In this document: positions 57,564 to 64,000 of the stretch, one piece after another
Position numbering within the stretch: position 1 is the stretch's first letter
How the letters are laid out: every line of letters starts with the position of its first letter
NCBI GenBank assembly: GCA_963821505.1
Contig: CAWGEH010000010.1
Span: forward strand, 1 to 64,000
From: VAZQ01 sp963821505
GTDB lineage: Bacteria > Pseudomonadota > Alphaproteobacteria > Rhizobiales > Xanthobacteraceae
DNA length: 64,000 nt
Direction of reading: 5' to 3'
Notes under the pieces: model-generated
What the model was told of the DNA's origin: nothing
Databases searched by the model: none
Seen by the model: only the letters and a program-made list of their open reading frames with translations
Position numbers and translations under genes: made by a program

Positions 57564-59573
57564 TCATTGCCGGCTGGATGTCGGCAGCCGTAGAGGGATC
57601 GCGTTTGGCAGCGTCGGCAGCGGCTCGCTGCGCACGGGCGCGGCCGGTGCCGGCAGGCCGAGCACCGCGCGCGCGGCCGGCAGCGCGGCGTCCGCCATGG
57701 CGGCATGGCCTTCCGCGGTTGGATGGACGGCGCCGCCATAGACCGCTGCGAATATGCCCCAGATGGCATCGTGCAGATCGCTGGGCTGCAGCAAGGCGGG
57801 CAGACCTTCGGGGTAGGTCAGCGCGGTGAAATAGCTGTCGTTTGCCGTCCGGATCCAACGCGCGCGCGACGCGTAGGGACGGAATTCGCTCGCCGGGTAG
57901 CCGCAGGTCATCGGGTCGGTCACGGCTTTGGTCAGGCTGCTCTCGAAGGTCTCGCCCTTGCCCGAAAAACATTCCTGATCGAAGGCGGGATCGTCGTTGG
58001 AGCGCGCGCATACCCCGTGCGACGCGAACGCCGCCTGGTGAGCGTCCACGAAGGTCATGCGCTCGGTCGCGGGATCGCGGCAGCTCTTGCCGTCCTCGCA
58101 CAGCGCCAGCGCCTTGATCTCCGGCAAAAATTTTCCGGAGACGAAATCGACGGCTTGGCGCAACCGCTCGCCATCGGCGGCGAAGCCGGGATGGACGTCG
58201 AAGCCGTCACGTCCGCCCGGGCACGGTGTATCGGCGCCGGCGAGCGCGGGGTTGCCGTAGGTCACGTAGACGACCCGCGACAGATTTCCGCCGACGAGCG
58301 GTTTGAGCGCGGCACGCGCCCTGGCGAAGTTGGCGGGCAACTCGCGATCGAGAACCTTCTCTGCGTCCTGCACCGAGGCGATGATGCCGCCGCTGCTGAG
58401 CAGGCTGCGTTCCGTTCCCGGCTCGACGATCACGTTGGCGATCAATCCGGAGAACAGAATGTCGTTGGCTCCGATGGTGAGCAACACCAGGTCGAGATTG
58501 CGGTCGGCGCGATAGCGGCGGGCGGTGGCCAGGAGCTCGGTCAGTTCGGCAATTTGGGCACGAGCCGTTCCGGAGCAGGCGGCGCCGGTGCCCGGACTGG
58601 GGCACTCGCGCGCGCGTTGGCTGTTGAGAAATCCGGCATTGATGGTGGCGCCCGAGCAGCCGAGCGGAATGAACGTGACCGCAATATGCTTGTTCTCGAC
58701 GGCGAGTTCGAGCGCGGTGCGCATCTGATAGCTGTAAAGCGAACGGTGGCACGGCCCGCTGAGCCAGCGCGCGCTCTGCCGCGCCCAATCCCTCGCGCCG
58801 CCGTCGTCGCCCGCCATGGTGTTGCAGGACTTGTTGCCGCTGAAGCCGGCGCGTCCCGGGCGGTAATATTCGAGCCCGTCAAAACGCTTGAAGCAGAACC
58901 CTTCGTCGGACAACCGCACGGCCCGATCGGGATTGCCTTCTCCCGCCGCGATGGAATCTCCCATGCCGGCGATGAGGGCGTCGCGCACCTGGATGTCGTT
59001 GACCAGCCGCAGGGCCGTGCCGTCCGTCAAAACGATATCGACACTCACGGTGGTCGGACGGCCGTAGAGCAGGTGTGCCTTCACTTCCTCGTTGCAGGTG
59101 GCGTTCACTTGGCGGGCAGGGCCGTCGCCGTCGTCGAAGGTCCAGACGCAACCTTCGTTGGCCGGCAAGGTTCCCGCGAGCACGACGCCGACCCGGTGGT
59201 CGCGCGGCGCGAGATAGATTTCGCGGGCGCCGTCGCGCTCGCAGACTTCCAGGAGCTTGCCGGCGCGATTGACGCACAACCGCTCGACCACGTCGCGCGC
59301 CCAGCCGCGACCGTCGGTCTCGCTCGCGAGGCGACGCTCGGCCGCCAGCACGCCGTCGCCCTGCGCTGCGGCGACGTGACGCTGGAAATCGGCCTCGTTG
59401 CGAAACAGCCGGAACCGGTTCTTGACCTCCCACTCGATATGGGGCGCGCCGCTGCCCGCGAGCTCGGCGTGGGCAGCGCCTCCGCACCAGGTCGAGAGCA
59501 GAAGGGTGGCGAGGCCAATGATACAGAAATGGCGCATAGGGCCCGTCGCGATCAACCGCTTCATGATTAGCAT
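57564..59573 (-). CDS. secreted SGNH/GDSL-family hydrolase
   Basis: A large exported esterase-type protein of about 669 residues. A signal peptide (FCIIGLATLLLSTWCGGAAH) precedes an N-terminal beta-rich domain of about 200 residues, perhaps carbohydrate-binding. The SGNH blocks are ALIAGMGDSIAAGEGNPDRA (Ser), VTFIPLGCSGATINAGF (Gly region), LVLLTIGANDILFSGLI (Asn) and GGAVHPTAEGHAAMADAA (His). Many cysteines suggest disulphides. The end is a proline-rich tail (APAAPVRSEPLPTLPNAIP). ATGs at 59573 and 59564 are both possible. The substrate is unknown; polysaccharide or lipid ester hydrolysis is likely for the fold. Confidence 0.88.
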   Translation of the reverse strand: MLIMKRLIATGPMRHFCIIGLATLLLSTWCGGAAHAELAGSGAPHIEWEVKNRFRLFRNEADFQRHVAAAQGDGVLAAERRLASETDGRGWARDVVERLCVNRAGKLLEVCERDGAREIYLAPRDHRVGVVLAGTLPANEGCVWTFDDGDGPARQVNATCNEEVKAHLLYGRPTTVSVDIVLTDGTALRLVNDIQVRDALIAGMGDSIAAGEGNPDRAVRLSDEGFCFKRFDGLEYYRPGRAGFSGNKSCNTMAGDDGGARDWARQSARWLSGPCHRSLYSYQMRTALELAVENKHIAVTFIPLGCSGATINAGFLNSQRARECPSPGTGAACSGTARAQIAELTELLATARRYRADRNLDLVLLTIGANDILFSGLIANVIVEPGTERSLLSSGGIIASVQDAEKVLDRELPANFARARAALKPLVGGNLSRVVYVTYGNPALAGADTPCPGGRDGFDVHPGFAADGERLRQAVDFVSGKFLPEIKALALCEDGKSCRDPATERMTFVDAHQAAFASHGVCARSNDDPAFDQECFSGKGETFESSLTKAVTDPMTCGYPASEFRPYASRARWIRTANDSYFTALTYPEGLPALLQPSDLHDAIWGIFAAVYGGAVHPTAEGHAAMADAALPAARAVLGLPAPAAPVRSEPLPTLPNAIPLRLPTSSRQ

Positions 59574-59816
59574 GGCGGATGCGGCGGAAATGTGAGGTTC
59601 GGGCACCTCCGGGGGCCGCGCGGCTGCGCTGAGCTGCGGTCTGTTGGCGCGGCAACCGGCCATATTCTGGCGTCTCCCCCGACCGGTGCCCACGCCGTTG
59701 CCGGCGTGGGGCGGAGCCCAACGTCGCGATGCCGCCTCACTATCAATTCGACCAGGCAACGTTTCGTGAGTACAATTTTCGCAACCGTTCCGAAGGGAAC
59801 GATCGGGAGGATGGTG

Positions 59817-60992
59817 ATGACTCGAACAGGTCTGGGACTTGGCTGCGCCTTTGCACTGCTGCTCGGCGCGTCATCTGCGGACGCGCAGGGCACGGTTAAA
59901 ATCGGCTTGATCAATGTCTTGTCGGGCCAATTCGCCGATGCCGGCGTCCAGCTCGACAACGGCGTCAAGACCTACATGAAGCAGCATGGCGACACCGTCG
60001 CCGGCAAGAAGATCGAAATCATCCGCCGGGACGTCGGCGGCCCGGCGCCCGACGTGGCGAAGCGGCTGGCGCAGGAGCTGGTCGTGCGCGACGGCGTCGA
60101 CATGCTCGCCGGATTCCTGCTGACGCCGAACGCGCTTGCCGCTGCCGACGTTTCGGCGCAGGCGAAGAAATTCATGGTGGTCATGAACGCCGCCACCTCG
60201 ATCATCATCACCAAGTCGCCGTATATGATCCGCACGTCGGTGACCTTGCCACAGGTGATGGAGACGTTCGGAACCTGGGCGGCCAAGAGCGGAATCAAGA
60301 AGTGCTACACGATGGTGACCGACTATGGCCCAGGCCACGATTCCGAGGCGGCGTTCCAGCGCGCATTCAAGGAGGCGGGCGGCGAGATCATCGGATCGGT
60401 GCGCTTTCCGGTCGCCAACCCCGATTTCTCCGCCTTCGTGCAACGCGCCAAGGACATGAATCCGGAGTGCATCTACATCTTCATACCCGGCGGCGCGCAG
60501 CCGGCCGCGCTCGGCAAGGCGCTCGCGGAGCGTGGCATCGATCTGAGCAAGACCAAGGTCCTGGGCTCGGGCGAGACCACGTCGGAGCAGGCGCTCAAGA
60601 GCATGGGCGACGCCGGCCTCGGCATCATCTCGGCGTGGCACTACGACTACAAGAGCAACGCGCCGCTGAACGTGGAGTTCGTCAAGGCGTTCAATGAGAT
60701 GCACGGGCGCAATCCGGACTTCTTCTCGATCGGCGGCTATGACGGCATGCACGCCATCTACGAGGCGCTGAAGAAAACCGGCGGCAAGACCGACGGCGAC
60801 GCTTTGATCGCGGCAGCCAAGGGCATGAAGTGGGATAGTCCGCGCGGCCCGATGTCGATCGATCCCGACACCCGCGACGTGGTGCAGACGATCTATATCA
60901 GGCGGGTGCAGAAGGTCGGCGGCGAGCTCGTCAACGTCCCCTTCGACAAGATCGAGAACGTCAAGGACCCGTCGCGGGCGCGCGGCGGCTAA
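59817..60992 (+). CDS. Liv-type ABC transporter substrate-binding protein, paralog 1
   Basis: A 391-residue periplasmic binding protein of the branched-chain amino acid/aromatic acid (HAAT) class. The signal peptide is LGLGCAFALLLGASSADAQG; the mature protein opens VKIGLINVLSGQFADAGVQL and has GKKIEIIRRDVGGPAPDVAK, NALAAADVSAQAKKFMVVMN, FSAFVQRAKDMNPECIYIFI and SIGGYDGMHAIYEALKKTGG. The start at 59817 is set by GGGAGG six bases upstream; ATG 59811 touches that site. It is about two-thirds identical by eye to the next gene, indicating tandem duplication, and feeds the LivH-LivM permease encoded after it. Confidence 0.93.
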   Translation: MTRTGLGLGCAFALLLGASSADAQGTVKIGLINVLSGQFADAGVQLDNGVKTYMKQHGDTVAGKKIEIIRRDVGGPAPDVAKRLAQELVVRDGVDMLAGFLLTPNALAAADVSAQAKKFMVVMNAATSIIITKSPYMIRTSVTLPQVMETFGTWAAKSGIKKCYTMVTDYGPGHDSEAAFQRAFKEAGGEIIGSVRFPVANPDFSAFVQRAKDMNPECIYIFIPGGAQPAALGKALAERGIDLSKTKVLGSGETTSEQALKSMGDAGLGIISAWHYDYKSNAPLNVEFVKAFNEMHGRNPDFFSIGGYDGMHAIYEALKKTGGKTDGDALIAAAKGMKWDSPRGPMSIDPDTRDVVQTIYIRRVQKVGGELVNVPFDKIENVKDPSRARGG

Positions 60993-61191
60993 TCACCGGT
61001 CGCAATCGGTCTGCAAGGCAGCCGATGGGCGGGCGATGATCCTCTCGTCCGGCGGCGAGGATGATGGCGCGGGCGTGGACCTGACCAGTTATCGTGCGCG
61101 ATCGCGCCGGCGGGCGGCCACGACGGTACGGCGGTGCCCCGGCGCCGGAACGTGTGCTAATTGTTGGGCTCGACGCGCGGGGAGAACGGTG

Positions 61192-62370
61192 ATGCGAAAG
61201 ATACGCGTTGGATTCGTGAGCCTGGCTGCGGTCATCCTCGCTGTCTCTTCGGTCCATGCGCAGCAGACGATCAAGATCGGTCTGATCCTGCCCTATTCAG
61301 GCCAGTTTGCCGACCCGGGCGCGCAAGCCGACAACGGCATCAAGCTCTATATGCAGCAGCACGGCGACACGGTCGCCGGCAAGAAAATCGAGATCATCCG
61401 TAGGGATACCGGGGGAATTGCGCCCGACGTGGCCAAGCGTCTCGCGCAGGAACTGGTCGTGCGCGAACGGGTGGATATCCTCGCCGGGTTCTCGCTGACG
61501 CCCAATGCGCTCGCGGCCGCCGACGTTTCCGCGCAGGCAAAGAAGTTCATGGTGGTGATGAATGCGGCCGCTTCGATCGTCACCACCAAGTCGCCCTACA
61601 TGGCGCGCGTGTCGTTCACGCTGGCGCAGCTGAACGAGCCGCTCGGCATTTGGGCGTACAAGAATGGGGTGCGGAAGGTTTATTCGATGGTCGCGGATTT
61701 TGCGGCCGGGCACGACGCCGAAACGGCCTTCCAAGGCGCGTTCAAGGCCGCCGGCGGGGAAATCATCGGCGCGGTGCGTTATCCCGTCGTGAACCCCGAT
61801 TTCTCCGCCTTCGTGCAACGCGCCAAGGACATGAACCCGGAGGCGATCTTCGTGTTCGTTCCCGGCGGTTCGCAGTCACCCGCCATCGCGAAAGCACTGG
61901 CTGATCGCGGCATCGATCCGAGAAAGACCAAGGTGATGGCGCAGGCCGAGCTCACCGACGAGCAGGCCTTGAAGAACATGGGTGACACCGCGCTCGGCAT
62001 CATCACCTCGGCGCATTACGACTACAACCATGATTCGAAGCTGAACAAGGAATTCGTTGCTGCGTTCAACGGCGCCTTCAAGCGCAATCCTGATTTCTTC
62101 GCCGTCGGTGGTTACGACGGCATGCGTCTGATCTACGAAGCGCTGAAGAAGAGCAACGGCAATACGGATGGTGACGTGCTGATCGCAGCCGCCAAAGGAA
62201 TGGCGTGGGAGAGCCCGCGCGGTCCGATGTCGATCGACCCGGCGACCCGAGACGTGGTGCAGACCGTCTATATGCGGCGGGTTGAAAAGGTCGGCGGTCA
62301 GCTCGTCAATGTTGAGTTCGATAGGATCGAGAACGTCAAAGATCCCGTGAAGGCCCGGACGACAAATTAG
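61192..62370 (+). CDS. Liv-type ABC transporter substrate-binding protein, paralog 2
   Basis: A 392-residue paralog of the preceding gene: signal RVGFVSLAAVILAVSSVHAQ, then TIKIGLILPYSGQFADPGAQ, IEIIRRDTGGIAPDVAKRLA, FMVVMNAAASIVTTKSPYMA and VGGYDGMRLIYEALKKSNGN. Differences cluster in the ligand-binding cleft region (YMIRTSVTLPQVMETFGTW versus YMARVSFTLAQLNEPLGIW), so the two may bind different ligands. GGGGAGAA precedes the ATG at 61192. It is 37 bases from the LivH gene and is probably in its operon. Confidence 0.93.
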   Translation: MRKIRVGFVSLAAVILAVSSVHAQQTIKIGLILPYSGQFADPGAQADNGIKLYMQQHGDTVAGKKIEIIRRDTGGIAPDVAKRLAQELVVRERVDILAGFSLTPNALAAADVSAQAKKFMVVMNAAASIVTTKSPYMARVSFTLAQLNEPLGIWAYKNGVRKVYSMVADFAAGHDAETAFQGAFKAAGGEIIGAVRYPVVNPDFSAFVQRAKDMNPEAIFVFVPGGSQSPAIAKALADRGIDPRKTKVMAQAELTDEQALKNMGDTALGIITSAHYDYNHDSKLNKEFVAAFNGAFKRNPDFFAVGGYDGMRLIYEALKKSNGNTDGDVLIAAAKGMAWESPRGPMSIDPATRDVVQTVYMRRVEKVGGQLVNVEFDRIENVKDPVKARTTN

Positions 62371-62407
62371 GGCGACCGTTGATGCTGACCATCGCTCGGG
62401 CTCCGGC

Positions 62408-63271
62408 ATGATCGCCTCGGCGTTCGGCGTTCTGTTCGACGGCTTCGCCTACGGGATGCTGCTGTTTCTCCTGTCGGTGGGCCTGTCGGTGACGCTGGGC
62501 ATGATGAATTTCGTCAACCTGGCGCATTGCAGCTTCGCCATGCTCGGCGGCTACGTCACCGTGACGTTGACGAACGAACTCGGCTGGCCTTTCCTGGCCA
62601 CTCTGCCGCTGGCATTCCTGGCGGCGGCCGTGGTGAGCGTCGCGTTCGAGCGGGTGCTGTATCGGCGGCTCTACCGCGCAAGCGATCTCGACCAGTGCTT
62701 GCTGACCATCGGGATCGTTTTCGTCTCGGTTGCTGTCGCCGCCTATATCTACGGAACCATCCAGCAATCGCTCAATCTGCCGTCCTATCTGCGCGGCAGC
62801 GTCGTGATCATGGGCCAGAGTTTCGGCGTGTACCGGCTGTTCCTGATCGCTGTCTCGCTGATGGTCACGGTGATCCTTGTGGCGGCGCTGGAATATACCC
62901 GCTTCGGCGCGCAAGTGCGCGCGGCGGTCGACAATCAGCGCATGGCGCGCGGACTGGGCATCAATGTCGATCGCGTCTTCGCCGTCACATTTGCGCTCGG
63001 CAGCGGTCTCGCCGGCCTCGGCGGCGCGCTCGCGATCGAGATCGTGGGGCTCGATCACGCATTCGCCTTTACCTATCTGGTCTATGTCCTGATCGTGGTG
63101 GCCGTCGGCGGGCTCGGCTCCATCGCCGGCTCCTTCGTCGCCGCGAGCCTGCTGGGCATCAGCGACATGGCGGGCAAATATTATTTTCCGGAGCTCGGCG
63201 CATTCCTCATCTATTTCGTCATGGTCGCGCTGCTGATGTGGCGCCCGGTGGGCCTGTTCGGGAGACGCTAG
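62408..63271 (+). CDS. livH: branched-chain amino acid-type ABC permease (LivH-like)
   Basis: A 287-residue inner-membrane permease with about eight helices. Motifs are FAYGMLLFLLSVGLSVTLGM, MNFVNLAHCSFAMLGGYVTV, RRLYRASDLDQCLLTIGIVF, FGAQVRAAVDNQRMARGLGI (EAA-like ATPase contact loop, with RAVxxNxxxAxxLGI form) and YVLIVVAVGGLGSIAGSFVA. This is the LivH half of the heteromeric channel; the LivM half starts three bases after its stop. Specific ligand unknown, likely an amino acid or aromatic acid. Confidence 0.93.
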   Translation: MIASAFGVLFDGFAYGMLLFLLSVGLSVTLGMMNFVNLAHCSFAMLGGYVTVTLTNELGWPFLATLPLAFLAAAVVSVAFERVLYRRLYRASDLDQCLLTIGIVFVSVAVAAYIYGTIQQSLNLPSYLRGSVVIMGQSFGVYRLFLIAVSLMVTVILVAALEYTRFGAQVRAAVDNQRMARGLGINVDRVFAVTFALGSGLAGLGGALAIEIVGLDHAFAFTYLVYVLIVVAVGGLGSIAGSFVAASLLGISDMAGKYYFPELGAFLIYFVMVALLMWRPVGLFGRR

Positions 63272-63274
63272 GCG

Positions 63275-64000
63275 ATGACGTCATCCGCCATCGCCGAGCC
63301 GCAACGCTATCTCGAAGCGCGCATCCGCTGGCGCCCGGTCGAGATCGCGTTCTGGCTCGCAACCCTGCTGCCCTTCGTGGTCGCGCCCAACTATCTCGTG
63401 CTGGCGAGCCAGATCGCCATCACGGCGCTGTTCGCGTTGTCGCTCGATCTCATCCTCGGTTACGCCGGCATCGTATCGCTCGGCCACGCCGCCTATTTCG
63501 GCTTCGGCTCCTACACCGCGGGGCTGCTTGCGAAATGGGGCTGGGGCGAGCCGCTGAGCGGGCTGGCGATGGCCGCCGCCGCCGCTGGCGTGCTCGGCTA
63601 TGCCACCAGTTTCGTCATTGCCCGTTTCCGTCACCTCGCGCTGATCATGATTACGCTGGGGCTCGGCCTGCTGCTCGCCGAAGCGGCCAACAGCGCGAGC
63701 TGGCTGACCGGCGGCGCCGACGGCTTGCAAGGCGTGCGCATGTGGAAGCTGCTCGGCATCTTCGCGTTCGATCTCTACGGCACCACCGCCTACAGCTATG
63801 CGCTCGTGGTTCTGTTCCTGGCTTTCCTGGTCGCCCGGCGCCTGATCAATTCGCCGTTCGGTCTCGCATTGCGCGGCATTCGCGAGAACGCGATCCGAAT
63901 GCGTGCGATCGGGGCACCGAGCCCGGCGCATATTCGCAAGGTCTATACCATCGCCGCGATCATGGCCGGCGTGGCCGGCGCGTTGCTGGCGCAAACGACC
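63275..64000 (+). CDS. livM: branched-chain amino acid-type ABC permease (LivM-like), truncated by window end
   Basis: The frame is open from ATG 63275 to the last base, giving the first 242 residues of a LivM-type permease. Motifs: FVVAPNYLVLASQIAITALF, SLDLILGYAGIVSLGHAAYF, GFGSYTAGLLAKWGWGEPLS, ADGLQGVRMWKLLGI, and the ATPase-contact loop SPFGLALRGIRENAIRMRAI. The GYAGIVSLGHAAYFG signature defines LivM. The C-terminal ~80 residues, and presumably livG and livF for the ATPases, lie beyond the window. Confidence 0.93.
   Translation, partial: MTSSAIAEPQRYLEARIRWRPVEIAFWLATLLPFVVAPNYLVLASQIAITALFALSLDLILGYAGIVSLGHAAYFGFGSYTAGLLAKWGWGEPLSGLAMAAAAAGVLGYATSFVIARFRHLALIMITLGLGLLLAEAANSASWLTGGADGLQGVRMWKLLGIFAFDLYGTTAYSYALVVLFLAFLVARRLINSPFGLALRGIRENAIRMRAIGAPSPAHIRKVYTIAAIMAGVAGALLAQTT

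Overview
The window reads as a high-GC chromosomal segment of an alphaproteobacterium of the Hyphomicrobiales (Rhizobiales), most likely the Bradyrhizobiaceae/Xanthobacteraceae side. This is inferred from protein style: a short XRE regulator typical of the order, many Bug-type and Liv-type binding proteins, a GT21 ceramide-type glycosyltransferase, and a giant two-TM coiled-coil protein resembling the polar-growth protein GPR/RgsE. No rRNA, tRNA or CRISPR array was seen.

Layout. (1) 1-6.6 kb is a decayed, visibly less GC-rich accessory region: remnants of IS5 (two), IS1595 and IS256 family transposases, a DUF6788-like pseudogene with an amber codon, an intact XRE regulator beside its own decayed duplicate, and a few small hypotheticals. 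(2) 6.6-9.8 kb holds an RTX-repeat type I secretion substrate followed by only the first ~90 codons of a C39-domain ABC exporter. (3) 10-23.4 kb is a surface-polysaccharide cluster: rfbC-like, GT2, gmhB-like, YbhN-like, gmd, then on the other strand manC, a TviB-type UDP-HexNAc dehydrogenase and an AGE-epimerase/GT4 unit, then UDP-glucuronate 4-epimerase, Gfo/Idh/MocA oxidoreductase and DegT aminotransferase. Together they point to GDP-6-deoxymannose and amino-uronic acid precursors. (4) 23.5-38.3 kb: murJ, a Deg-like protease, an RND efflux pair, an orphan molybdopterin dehydrogenase subunit with two c-type cytochromes, a GYD protein, an EamA exporter, a RAM-domain protein and thiE-thiD. (5) 38.4-49.6 kb is metabolic: FAH family, atypical SDR, GT21 and an LpxH-like phosphoesterase (divergent), Thr/Ser dehydratase, MFS, Bug protein, dipeptide epimerase and an iron-type binding protein. 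(6) 49.7-55.2 kb is the 1832-aa GPR-like protein. (7) 55.4-64 kb: a frameshifted small gene, ferredoxin and its reductase, a secreted SGNH hydrolase, and a branched-chain amino-acid type ABC locus with two tandem paralogous binding proteins, LivH and a LivM cut by the window end.

Sequence-quality note. Four otherwise well-conserved reading frames are each restored by a single-base change (near 17,280; 18,314; 19,022-19,028; 55,628). Two of these lie in homopolymer runs, so draft-assembly errors compete with true pseudogenes. Several unrelated short tandem repeats (16 bp x7, 15 bp x5, TGTA boxes x5), a REP-like palindrome and an 18-bp dispersed palindromic arm sit between genes and are not explained by the coding annotation.
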